Part shown: positions 16,975-25,431 of the stretch, one piece after another
Numbering within the stretch: the first letter of the stretch is position 1
Layout of the letters: every line of letters begins with the position of its first letter
NCBI RefSeq assembly: GCF_015704865.1
Contig: NZ_JADQTO010000030.1
Location: 1 to 64,000 of the forward strand
Length of the DNA: 64,000 bases
Source: Actinoplanes aureus
GTDB taxonomy: Bacteria; Actinomycetota; Actinomycetes; Mycobacteriales; Micromonosporaceae
Direction: 5' to 3'
Made by a program: the position numbers and the translations under genes
Notes under the pieces: model-generated
Seen by the model: the letters and a program-made list of their open reading frames with translations, nothing else
Databases searched by the model: none
What the model was told of the DNA's origin: nothing

Positions 16975-17986
16975 CCCGGTGGAACTGAAACTGACCGCCA
17001 AGGACTTCAAATCCGACCAGGAAGTCCGCTGGTGCCCGGGCTGCGGCGACTACTCGATCCTGGCCGCGATGCAACGGTTCATGCCCGAGCTGGGCATCCC
17101 CCGGCACAACATCGTGTTCGTCTCCGGGATCGGCTGCTCATCGCGGTTCCCGTATTACATGAACACCTACGGGATGCACTCCATCCACGGCCGGGCCCCA
17201 GCGATCGCCACCGGCCTGTCCGCATCCCGCCCGGATCTGAGCGTGTGGGTGGTCACCGGCGACGGGGACGCCCTGTCGATCGGCGGGAACCACCTGATCC
17301 ACGCGCTGCGCCGCAACGTGAACCTGAAAATCCTGCTGTTCAACAACCGGATCTACGGACTCACCAAAGGCCAGTACTCACCCACCTCCGAAATCGGCAA
17401 AATCACCAAATCCACACCGGCCGGCTCCGCGGACTCCCCGTTCAACCCACTCTCCCTCGCGCTGGGCGCCGAAGCCACCTTCGTGGCCCGCACCATCGAC
17501 TCCGACGCCAAACACCTGCAATCAGTACTCCGCGCCGCCGCCACCCATCAGGGCTCCGCGTTCGTCGAGATCTACCAAAACTGCAACATCTTCAACGACG
17601 GCGCCTTCGAACTGATCAAAGACCCGTCAACCCGCGACGAACACCTGATCCGCCTGGAACAAGGCCAACCCATCACCTTCGGCACCGACGCCCGCTACTC
17701 GGTCGTGCACCCCGAAGGCAGCTTCGGACTGAAAGTACAAGAAGGCGGCACCCCGCTGATACACGACGCCACCGTCGACGACCCCGCCTACGCCTTCGCC
17801 CTGTCCCGCCTGTCCGGCTCCGACCTGACCACCACCCCCATCGGCGTCTTCCGCAACGTCCACCGCCCCTCCTACGACGAAATCGTCCGCAAACAAGTCC
17901 ACGACGCCAAAACCCAAGCCACCGGCACCCCCGAACAGATGCTCGGCGAACTCCTGAACACCGGCGACACCTGGACAATTCTCTAG
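16967..17986 (+). CDS. korB: 2-oxoacid:ferredoxin oxidoreductase, beta subunit
   Basis: The protein has 339 residues and overlaps the end of korA by 8 nt, so the pair is co-translated. Key features are the cysteine motif RWCPGCGDYSIL near the N-terminus, SGIGCSSRFPYY, and the thiamine-diphosphate/Mg motif GDGDALSIGGNHLIHALRRN with NLKILLFNNRIYGLTKGQ. The TPP-binding beta subunit binds an iron-sulfur cluster and decarboxylates the 2-oxoacid. The second half of the gene is rich in C on the coding strand compared with the first half, though both halves are intact. KorAB is usually a housekeeping pair, so its place inside a biosynthetic region is notable. A 207-nt gap follows with no clear terminator. 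Confidence 0.9.
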   Translation: MANPVELKLTAKDFKSDQEVRWCPGCGDYSILAAMQRFMPELGIPRHNIVFVSGIGCSSRFPYYMNTYGMHSIHGRAPAIATGLSASRPDLSVWVVTGDGDALSIGGNHLIHALRRNVNLKILLFNNRIYGLTKGQYSPTSEIGKITKSTPAGSADSPFNPLSLALGAEATFVARTIDSDAKHLQSVLRAAATHQGSAFVEIYQNCNIFNDGAFELIKDPSTRDEHLIRLEQGQPITFGTDARYSVVHPEGSFGLKVQEGGTPLIHDATVDDPAYAFALSRLSGSDLTTTPIGVFRNVHRPSYDEIVRKQVHDAKTQATGTPEQMLGELLNTGDTWTIL

Positions 17987-18190
17987 GGCGGATCGGCCTC
18001 TTTTCATATACCTCGCGGATCCAACAATTGGAACCGCAGTTGTCGTCGCATGCGGCAACGCCGAGGATCGATTCCTGTCCGGCACGATTCGGTTTCCTTC
18101 GCCCGTCCAGAATCGAGCGTCAACGCATTTCGGTATTCGCGGAGGCGCTATCCGCCGGCCGGTCCGGCGACAACGGAACCCTGAAGGTGA

Positions 18191-19624
<1,434 letters not shown>

Positions 19625-19642
19625 TGCGGGAAAGGGCGTAGG

Positions 19643-19659
19643 ATAAACTCCTTTATACT
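19643..19659 (+). promoter_or_regulatory. Weak promoter/operator candidate before the YbaK-like gene
   Basis: ATAAA-CTCC-TTTAT is a perfect short inverted repeat overlapping TATACT (19654-19659), a near-consensus -10. No good -35 lies 16-19 nt upstream. It may be an activator-dependent promoter or a chance match in a short AT-rich gap. Confidence 0.25.
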
Positions 19660-19697
19660 GCGTGGAAGAATGCGCTTCTCGCTGATTCACTGAAGTC

Positions 19698-20204
19698 ATG
19701 TCCATTGCTGGGTCCGGTATGGAATCGCACGTCCACGCCCGATTGTTCGAGATGCTGGACCAGAGCCGTGTCGAATACCGGTTGATACATCACAGCCCGG
19801 GATCGACCACTGAAGAGGCCAGCCATTTCCGTGGGCACCCGCCTGCCGACGCCGCGAAAAGTATCGTTCTGCGGGTGCGCGCGTCCAAGAAAGAGAGCCG
19901 ATTCCTGCTCGCCGTGGTCCCCGGCGACCGCCGGGTGGATTTTCGACGCATCCGGACGCTGTTCTCCGCGGTGGACGTGAGCTTCGCGCCGCTGCCTGTC
20001 GCGGAGCAGCTGGCCGGAAGCCCGTCGGGCACTTTCATGCCTTTCACCTTCCATCCCGATCTGGACCTCGTCGTCGACGCGGGGCTCATGGACCGCAGCG
20101 AGATCTTCTTCAACGTCGGCCTCGCGGACCGGTCGATCGCTATGAAACCGGCGGCCTACCTGTCGCTCAGCACGCCCGAGATAGCCGAGATCGCCGCCGG
20201 GTGA
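19698..20204 (+). CDS. YbaK/ProX-like aminoacyl-tRNA deacylase domain protein
   Basis: The protein has 168 residues of the YbaK/EbsC/ProXp editing-domain superfamily, with the conserved lysine segment DAAKSIVLRVRASKK (Lys54) and VDFRRIRTLFSA. The usual G-x-x-P-F-G loop reads GTFMPFTF, so it is a divergent member. The start is either ATG 19698 or ATG 19719 (MESHVHARL); neither has a strong ribosome-binding site. The family hydrolyses mischarged aminoacyl-tRNAs. A plausible but untested role here is to keep a cluster-made non-protein amino acid off cellular tRNA. It lies downstream of the DAHP synthase and ends 21 nt before a strong hairpin. Confidence 0.75.
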   Translation: MSIAGSGMESHVHARLFEMLDQSRVEYRLIHHSPGSTTEEASHFRGHPPADAAKSIVLRVRASKKESRFLLAVVPGDRRVDFRRIRTLFSAVDVSFAPLPVAEQLAGSPSGTFMPFTFHPDLDLVVDAGLMDRSEIFFNVGLADRSIAMKPAAYLSLSTPEIAEIAAG

Positions 20205-20225
20205 CAGGCGCCGGCACGGCGACAA

Positions 20226-20269
20226 GACGCCCATCGTCCGACCGTGTCAACGGCCGGACGATGGGCGTC
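20226..20269. terminator. Bidirectional hairpin terminator between converging genes
   Basis: GACGCCCATCGTCCG (20226-20240) and its exact reverse complement CGGACGATGGGCGTC (20255-20269) form a perfect 15-bp stem. The 14-nt loop adds three further inner pairs (CCG/CGG). It lies 22 nt after the YbaK-like stop and 10 nt after the LysR-type stop on the other strand. There is no strong U-run, as is common in actinomycete terminators. Confidence 0.85.
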
Positions 20270-20278
20270 ACGTACTGG

Positions 20279-20569
20279 TCAGCCGCTGACGCGCAGACCC
20301 ACCGGGTCCCGGATGTCGCGCGTGGCGACCTCCTTGATCCCGTCGAGAAGTGTCAGGACGGCGCGCGCCGCCGGAAGGACCATGGCGCCGTCCTTGGTTA
20401 GTTCCGTACCGTCCGGGTGGCGCAGGAACAGCCGGGTGCCCAGCTCCTGCTCCAAGCATTTGATCTGGTAGCTGACCGCTGGTTGTGAGTATCCGAGCGT
20501 CGTCGCGGCGCGATCCATCCGGCCCGCCTCGACAATGGCGACGAATGTTCGCAGCTCCCGTTCGTTCAT
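20279..20569 (-). CDS. Short LysR-type DNA-binding protein (no effector domain)
   Basis: The 96-residue protein matches only the winged-helix DNA-binding region of LysR regulators: ELRTFVAIVEAGRMDRAATTLGYSQPAVSYQIKCLEQELGTRLF followed by the TKDG wing and the start of the linker helix (VLPAARAVLTLLDGI). The roughly 200-residue co-inducer domain is absent, and a strong terminator follows ten nt after the stop, so this looks like a naturally short protein rather than an interrupted gene. It is transcribed divergently from the first P450 across a 325-nt gap. It may be a pathway regulator that does not sense a small molecule, or a decaying remnant. Confidence 0.8.
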   Translation of the reverse strand: MNERELRTFVAIVEAGRMDRAATTLGYSQPAVSYQIKCLEQELGTRLFLRHPDGTELTKDGAMVLPAARAVLTLLDGIKEVATRDIRDPVGLRVSG

Positions 20570-20894
20570 CGGCTATCCCCGTGTTGTCGAATGCGTGGCA
20601 AAGTGATGGACAGGCCTTTCCGCACTCCTTCGCCGGTCACTGTATGAGCCGCCTTCCGTTTGGGCTCACGTTCAGATGTCAGCTTGGCCGCCGGCACCGC
20701 GCGAATCGCTATCGTCTTGCTATCGGCACCACATGTGCCGGCGGCCGGTCCCGCGGCGGAGGCGGCAGCGGCGGACCCGCGTAGAAATCTTCGATCACGA
20801 GACCGGGGCCGGCCGCCGGCGGAGCAGAATCGGCGTCGCGTGCTGCGTGCGGCGTCAGGGCGATGCAGCGTTCATGTGAAAGGGTGGCGATCGC
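20570..20894. other. Divergent intergenic region, short LysR gene / P450
   Basis: This 325-nt gap contains no convincing gene. It holds a direct repeat GCTATCG (20708-20714 and 20719-20725, 11-nt period) and the palindrome listed separately. Both fall mid-gap, where promoters for the two divergent genes would be expected. No -35/-10 pair stood out. Several short open frames exist but lack ribosome-binding sites. Confidence 0.5.
20724..20740. promoter_or_regulatory. Candidate operator palindrome upstream of P450
   Basis: CGGCAC-CACAT-GTGCCG is a perfect 6-bp inverted repeat overlapping a GCTATCG direct repeat, in the gap between the LysR-type gene and the divergently read P450. It is a reasonable candidate site for the adjacent regulator, but LysR sites usually follow T-N11-A and this assignment is speculative. 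Confidence 0.3.
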
Positions 20895-22112
20895 ATGAGT
20901 GATCTCCGGACGGTGCCGGACCTTTCCGATCCGGATCTCTACCAGAGGGGCGAGATCGAGCAGATGTGGGCGCGGCTGCGCGCCGATTCCCCGGTCTTCC
21001 ACACGCGGCGTCCCGGTGCCCGGGACTTCTGGTCCGTGCTTAGCCACGGGGCAGCAGAGCAGGTGCTGCGTAACAACCGTGAATTCACGTCGACCAAGGG
21101 CATGCGGCTCGACGACGATCCCGCCGCCACCGCGAGCTCGGCCGGCAAGATGCTCATCGTCACCGACCCGCCGCGGCACGGGAAGATACGCGGAGTGATG
21201 AATTCGGCGTTCACCCCGCGAATGGTGCGCCGGCTGCAGGACAACATGCGGACCACGGTGGCCGCGTTGCTCTCCGACGCGCCCGAGGGTGAGCCGTTCG
21301 ACTTCACCGAACTCGCCGCGCGGCTCCCGGTCTCGGTCATCTGTGACATGCTCGGCGTCCCACGGGCCGACTGGGATTACATGTTGCGGTTGACCATGAC
21401 GGCGTTCGGCGCGGTGCCGCCGGACGGGGACACGACCGGGCCGGCCGAGGCGCACACCGAGATCCTTCTCTACTACGACGACCTCATGCGCCGCCGCCGT
21501 CGTGATCCTCAGGACGACATCGTCAGCGCGCTCGTGCACGCCGAGGTGGACGGCGCGCCGCTCACCGACGAGGAGGTCTTCCTCAACTGCGACGGCCTCA
21601 TCTCCGGTGGCAACGAGACCACCCGGCACGCGTCCGTGGGTGGCCTCCTCGCCCTGGCCGACAACCCCGATCAGCTACGGCGGTTGCGCCACGAACCGGA
21701 TGTGCTGCCCACGGCCGTCGCCGAGACTCTGCGCTGGACCAGCCCGGCACTGCATGTGCTCCGCACAGCCACCGCCGACTGCGAGATTGGGGAACAACGG
21801 ATTGCCGCGGGCGACGCGGTAGCGGTCTGGCTGCCGTCGGCCAACCGGGACGAGACCGTGTTCCCCGACGGCGACCGGTTCGACGTCGGGCGTAAGCCGA
21901 ACCGGCATCTCACCTTCGCCGCCGGCACACACTTCTGCCTGGGCGCCTCGCTGGCCACCACCGAGCTCTCCGTGCTCTTCGAGGAGATCGTGCGGAACTT
22001 CGAGGAGATCGAGATCGCGGGAGAAGCGCGGCGGATGCGGTCCAGCCTGATCTGGGGCTTCGAGTCGCTGCCGGTGCGCTGGACCCGGCGTACGGTCACG
22101 CCGGCGCCGTGA
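20895..22112 (+). CDS. Cytochrome P450 (first)
   Basis: The protein has 405 residues, the usual size for a soluble bacterial P450. The I-helix has SGGNETTRHA, the K-helix ExxR is ETLR, and the heme-binding loop FAAGTHFCLGASLA contains Cys348. There is no membrane anchor, so it should work with separate ferredoxin and reductase partners, which are not in the window. The substrate is unknown; carrier-bound amino acids, the acyl chain or the finished peptide are all possible. The 3' end overlaps the convergent dehydratase-like gene by 17 nt, so mRNAs from the two strands must overlap. Confidence 0.92.
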   Translation: MSDLRTVPDLSDPDLYQRGEIEQMWARLRADSPVFHTRRPGARDFWSVLSHGAAEQVLRNNREFTSTKGMRLDDDPAATASSAGKMLIVTDPPRHGKIRGVMNSAFTPRMVRRLQDNMRTTVAALLSDAPEGEPFDFTELAARLPVSVICDMLGVPRADWDYMLRLTMTAFGAVPPDGDTTGPAEAHTEILLYYDDLMRRRRRDPQDDIVSALVHAEVDGAPLTDEEVFLNCDGLISGGNETTRHASVGGLLALADNPDQLRRLRHEPDVLPTAVAETLRWTSPALHVLRTATADCEIGEQRIAAGDAVAVWLPSANRDETVFPDGDRFDVGRKPNRHLTFAAGTHFCLGASLATTELSVLFEEIVRNFEEIEIAGEARRMRSSLIWGFESLPVRWTRRTVTPAP

Positions 22113-22602
22113 TGCTGCCGCGCGGGCGGCGTACGGCGGTCAGCTGACCGACGCGGAACAGCGGCCGCCCGTCCGCGGTGGTCTCCCCGGACATGAACGC
22201 CGTGGCACCGTCGATCACCTCGTGCAGGCGCACGGTATGGCGGATCACCTCGCCGGGATAGGCGCTGCCGGAGAACTCGCACTGCCGGAGGCTTCCGGCC
22301 AGCGGGACCCAGTCCTGCCGGTCGGAAGCCGCTCCGGGCGTCTGCTGTTGCCGCAGGGCGGTGCTGCCCAGCCAGAGCAGGGCAGCCGACTGGCCGAACG
22401 ACTCCACCACCAGCGAGCGCGGGAAGGCGTACCGCTCGGCGGGCAGGCCTTCGGCGAGACCCTGATAGCAGAGGTCGCCGCCGCTGACCGCCTTGGCGGT
22501 GACGATGTGCGAACCCGGCTCCAGGTGCTCGACCCGGTCCACCAGGACGATGGGGTGGCGGACCGGGATGAGGTCGAGAATCCAGCGATAGTCCGGCGTC
22601 AT
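22096..22602 (-). CDS. Hotdog-fold dehydratase-like protein (FabZ-like, His site lost)
   Basis: The 168-residue protein starts at 22602 within a TGATG overlap with the preceding gene. It has the FabZ/FabA-like opening DLIPVRHPIVLVDRV and an active-site helix AFPRSLVVESFGQSAALL. The Glu of the helix is kept, but the catalytic GHFPG histidine is not evident (reads RYAFP). It probably pairs with the neighbouring hotdog protein as a heteromeric dehydratase, as in highly reducing type II PKS systems where two unlike hotdog subunits work together. It is the last gene of the minus-strand operon. Confidence 0.8.
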   Translation of the reverse strand: MTPDYRWILDLIPVRHPIVLVDRVEHLEPGSHIVTAKAVSGGDLCYQGLAEGLPAERYAFPRSLVVESFGQSAALLWLGSTALRQQQTPGAASDRQDWVPLAGSLRQCEFSGSAYPGEVIRHTVRLHEVIDGATAFMSGETTADGRPLFRVGQLTAVRRPRGSITAPA

Positions 22603-23012
22603 CAGATCGCTCCAGGCTCCAGGCGCAACGAGAGCTCGGCCACCGGCTGATCGCCGTGGCGTACGGTCACGGCCGCCGTGAGGGCCGGATCGCCCTCCCC
22701 GGCCGGCGTGAGGACCACCTCCAGATCGAGCAGGTGACCCTCGTGCATCGGGCGGCGCAGCCGGAGGCGACGGACGGTCGTGATCTCCCACCATCCGTCC
22801 GGCGCGGTCTCCACCGCCCGGCCGGCGGCCTGTCGCACGGTTTCCAGCAGGAACACGGCGGGATAGAGGATGAGACCGGGGAAGTGCCCGGACATGTAGG
22901 CGTCGGTACGCCGGACTGTCTTGGCGATGCGCAGGATCCAGCCCGTGTCCGTCCGGCTCACCGACATCTCGTCCACGGCGTCCAGCGGCCGGGCGTACGG
23001 CGTGCCGGTCAC
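22602..23012 (-). CDS. Hotdog-fold 3-hydroxyacyl-ACP dehydratase (FabZ-like)
   Basis: The 136-residue protein starts from a GTG at 23012 that overlaps the previous stop (GTGA), which fixes the start. The catalytic region is SGHFPGLILYPAVFLLETVRQAAG, with both His and Glu of FabZ-type dehydratases. It should remove water from 3-hydroxyacyl-ACP to give enoyl-ACP during chain building on the ACP of this operon. It is shorter at the N-terminus than the downstream hotdog protein, with which it probably pairs. Confidence 0.85.
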   Translation of the reverse strand: MTGTPYARPLDAVDEMSVSRTDTGWILRIAKTVRRTDAYMSGHFPGLILYPAVFLLETVRQAAGRAVETAPDGWWEITTVRRLRLRRPMHEGHLLDLEVVLTPAGEGDPALTAAVTVRHGDQPVAELSLRLEPGAI

Positions 23013-23392
23013 AGGAACCACACCTGCTCGTAGCCCGCCCACCGGACGGCGAGTTCCGTGGTGTCCAGCACCGCGCAGCCGGGCAGCACCGCCTCCGGGC
23101 CGAGGCCCAGATCCGCGAGGCTCCCGGCGTCCACATAGACGGTCGCACCGTTCCCGGTGAGGCCGCTGATCGCCGACCGCGGGTCCGCCGAGAGGGCGAC
23201 GGGCTCGCTGCCCAGCGTGACCTGCGGGACGTCTCCGGTCGGCCGGAGCGCGGCGGTCACGGACGTGCCTCGCAGCAGCAGGTCGATGCCGCCGAGCTGG
23301 GCAGCGAACATTCGCACGCCGTACAGCGCGTCGAAGAACTGTGCCTCGAGGCTGCCGCGGTAGCCCCGGTCCACGATCGCCAGATAGCCCAT
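23009..23392 (-). CDS. DsrF/TusC-like small protein
   Basis: The 127-residue protein has GGAGGAG just ahead of the ATG at 23392. By eye it follows TusC/DsrF: an N-terminal AIVDRGYRGSLEAQFFDALYGVRMFA, a central glycine-rich strand, and a C-terminal half ending ELAVRWAGYEQVWFL like the family's final strand. The position equivalent to the family cysteine (VCAASL in TusC) reads VDAGSL, so it has no catalytic thiol there, as expected of a structural partner. It is coupled to the dehydratase downstream by a GTGA overlap. The function in this setting is unknown. Confidence 0.65.
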   Translation of the reverse strand: MGYLAIVDRGYRGSLEAQFFDALYGVRMFAAQLGGIDLLLRGTSVTAALRPTGDVPQVTLGSEPVALSADPRSAISGLTGNGATVYVDAGSLADLGLGPEAVLPGCAVLDTTELAVRWAGYEQVWFL

Positions 23393-23394
23393 CG

Positions 23395-23808
23395 TCAAGC
23401 TCCTCCGATGTAGAGGGTCCGGCTGGCGGCGCTGATCGTGGCCGCCAGCCGGGCGTCCGAGCGCAGTCGCACCTGCTCGATGTGGCGGCCGGCACCCCGC
23501 TCGGCGCTGCACGCGGTGCAGACGATCCAGCCGAAGCGCCCGCGATGGGTGTCGATCATGTCGCGGATCACGCCGGCGGCCGAGGGGTATGACCCCGTGG
23601 TGTCGAGCAGGTTGACCGGCTTCACCGGGGCGAGCGTCTCCTGGGTCAGCATCGTGTTGTAGCCGCACGCCCAGACCCGGACCGTCCGTCCGGTGTCGAG
23701 CATGGCCCGTGACAACCGCAGCACCGTGGTGAGCGAGTCGTCGACGTGCGGGGGAGCGGTGAGCACCAGCAGCAGGTCCCACATGCGGCGATCGGCGGCC
23801 ACCGGCAT
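23395..23808 (-). CDS. DsrE/TusD-like small protein with the active-site-type cysteine
   Basis: The 137-residue protein starts at ATG 23808, which overlaps the preceding stop as TGATG. It resembles TusD/DsrE: LLLVLTAPPHVDDSLTTVLRLSRAMLDTG at the N-terminus and WIVCTACSAERGAG in the middle, the latter aligning with the ICVAAALRRG segment that holds the sulfur-carrying Cys in TusD. Cys97 is the equivalent residue, with Cys100 three positions on. Of the three DsrE-like proteins here it is the only one with a cysteine at this site. A persulfide-carrying role is inferred from the family and is not shown. Confidence 0.65.
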   Translation of the reverse strand: MPVAADRRMWDLLLVLTAPPHVDDSLTTVLRLSRAMLDTGRTVRVWACGYNTMLTQETLAPVKPVNLLDTTGSYPSAAGVIRDMIDTHRGRFGWIVCTACSAERGAGRHIEQVRLRSDARLAATISAASRTLYIGGA

Positions 23809-24149
23809 CAGTGCCACACCGCCCGCACCCGTTCGTCGCCGAGCAACCGCGCGACCTCCTCCATGCTGACCACGGCCGCACCGGCGACCAGCGACGTCCG
23901 GGGAATGGCCCGTTGCGCCAGCGTGAAGTCATCGGCCCAGACTTCCCCGCCGCCGGCCAGCAAGTCGGTGATCACTTGCGGTGTGCGTCCCGCGGCGACG
24001 CCGACGCCGTCGCCGACGAGCAGCAGGCGGACCCGATGGCCCGCTCGCACCAGCGTCAGGGCGTCCCGCAGGAACAGCTCCACCGTGTCGCCCTGCCGTG
24101 TCTCCACCAGGAGGTAGTCCGCGGTCTCCACGGGCGTCCCGATGCTCAT
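23808..24149 (-). CDS. DsrE-family (TusB/DsrH-like) small protein
   Basis: The 113-residue protein starts at ATG 24149, overlapping the ACP stop as ATGA. It has the family pattern DTVELFLRDALTLVRAGHRVRLLLVGDGV, then LLAGGGEVWADDFTLAQRAIP and VSMEEVARLLGDERVRAVW. The cysteine often found before the arginine is replaced (VWADD). Together with the next two genes it makes a complete three-subunit set like TusBCD/DsrEFH, which elsewhere forms a heterohexamer that relays sulfur. Nothing in the window looks like its usual acceptors (TusE/DsrC, MnmA, ThiS). Confidence 0.65.
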   Translation of the reverse strand: MSIGTPVETADYLLVETRQGDTVELFLRDALTLVRAGHRVRLLLVGDGVGVAAGRTPQVITDLLAGGGEVWADDFTLAQRAIPRTSLVAGAAVVSMEEVARLLGDERVRAVWH

Positions 24150-24397
24150 GCCGCGATCGTCAGCTTCCGGTCCAGAAGGGTGATCACGTCGCGCAGGGAC
24201 TCCACATCGACGATCTCGGTCGACTCGATCTTGATCTGGCACCGGCGCTCCAGCGCGACCGCCAGCTCGAGCGCCAGTAGCGAGTCGACGCCCAGATCGT
24301 CGATGAAGTGCGCGTCGTCGGTGATCACCTCGGGGTTGAGGTCGAGCACGTCCGCGATCAGCGCGATGAGTTCCGTGCGGTCGAGTGCAACGGCCAC
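24146..24397 (-). CDS. Acyl carrier protein
   Basis: The 83-residue protein begins at a GTG (24397) preceded by AAGGAG, a better start than any upstream ATG. The phosphopantetheine site is DDLGVDSLLALEL with Ser39. It lies between the KS pair and the DsrE-like genes and should carry the growing chain for the type II PKS encoded here. A 41-nt gap before it is the only real gap in the operon. Confidence 0.92.
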   Translation of the reverse strand: MAVALDRTELIALIADVLDLNPEVITDDAHFIDDLGVDSLLALELAVALERRCQIKIESTEIVDVESLRDVITLLDRKLTIAA

Positions 24398-24438
24398 GTC
24401 AGTCTCCTTCTCATCAATTCTTTGTTCGTTGGCGAGGG

Positions 24439-25431
24439 TCAGCGGTGGGCGTCGTGCCCCGCCGCCGTGAGCGCGCGTGAGGCCTGGCGAGGTGCCTCGA
24501 CGAGGGTTCCGCAGTAGACGCCGTCGGCCGGGTCGCCACAGACCGCGAGGAGGGTCCCGGTGGCGCCGGCAGCGAAGCGGGCTGCCGCGTGCACGCACTG
24601 GAGCAGGCCCAGCACACTGGAGGGGGTACCCCAGTCGTGGCCGAGCTCGATCGGCCGGACCTGGCCGATCAGCCCGTGCTCGGCGGCTCCTCCGGGCCCG
24701 TACCAGCCGTCCACGGCGGTCAGGTCGACGCCGAGCCGGGGCAGAAGATCATCGATGGTGGCGGCGCGCTGAGTGGCGCTCAGCACGGCCTGTGGCGGCC
24801 GCTTGGTGTCGACCTCGTCACGTGCCGGTCCGAGCACCATCGCCACCGCGCCGTCCAGTGCGCGAGGCGTGCCGGCGAAGGAGCGGACCACGTCGTTGTC
24901 CGGCTCCACCGCTACGACGAGGACGTGCTCGGCCCGGCCGGCACGCAACAGCGAGCCCGCCCAGCGCAGCGCGTCCAACCCGCCGGTCGAGCCGTTGCAG
25001 ACCGTCAGGTTCGGGCCACGTAGGCCGTACCGGATCGCGGCCTCTGACGCGATCACGTTGCTGGACAGGTTGGGCGTGTTGATCGGGCTGACCAACCGGG
25101 TGCTCCGGTCCTGCTGGATCGTGTCGATGGTCGCGGCGACCGAGTCGAGGTTGCCGTAGTTGGAGGCCGCGATCACCGCCACCGAGGAGGCGTCGACCGC
25201 GACGTGCGACTTGGCGTCGTCGGGATCGCTCAGCAGGCCGGCGTCGCGCAACGCCTCGTACGCTGCGACCAGCGCCAGCTGGGTCGCCCGGTCCTTGTAG
25301 CGCAGGCCTTTGCGGCCGATCCGGGCCGCCGGGTCGACCGGCTCCGGGACCTGCGGATCCAGCACGGCGTCGCGGTGGTCGGCACCGGGCAGAGCCACAC
25401 CGATGCCGGTAACGAACAGCTGCTCGCTCAT
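24439..25431 (-). CDS. KS-like chain-length-factor partner
   Basis: The 330-residue beta-ketoacyl synthase-like protein is shorter than a full KS (about 400). The nucleophile region reads NLTVCNGSTGGLDAL, so a cysteine (Cys145) is present, but the LHGTGT histidine motif is absent and the second histidine region is changed to LGHDWGTPSSVLGL. These losses point to a non-catalytic chain-length-factor partner of the adjacent KS. The start overlaps the KS stop (ATGA), the usual coupling of KS/CLF pairs. Confidence 0.85.
   Translation of the reverse strand: MSEQLFVTGIGVALPGADHRDAVLDPQVPEPVDPAARIGRKGLRYKDRATQLALVAAYEALRDAGLLSDPDDAKSHVAVDASSVAVIAASNYGNLDSVAATIDTIQQDRSTRLVSPINTPNLSSNVIASEAAIRYGLRGPNLTVCNGSTGGLDALRWAGSLLRAGRAEHVLVVAVEPDNDVVRSFAGTPRALDGAVAMVLGPARDEVDTKRPPQAVLSATQRAATIDDLLPRLGVDLTAVDGWYGPGGAAEHGLIGQVRPIELGHDWGTPSSVLGLLQCVHAAARFAAGATGTLLAVCGDPADGVYCGTLVEAPRQASRALTAAGHDAHR

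Noticed and set aside
22602-23495. A 297-residue reading of the first hotdog dehydratase gene
   Set aside because: The extra N-terminus is the out-of-frame shadow of the DsrF-like gene; a GTG at 23012 overlapping the previous stop (GTGA) fixes the true start.
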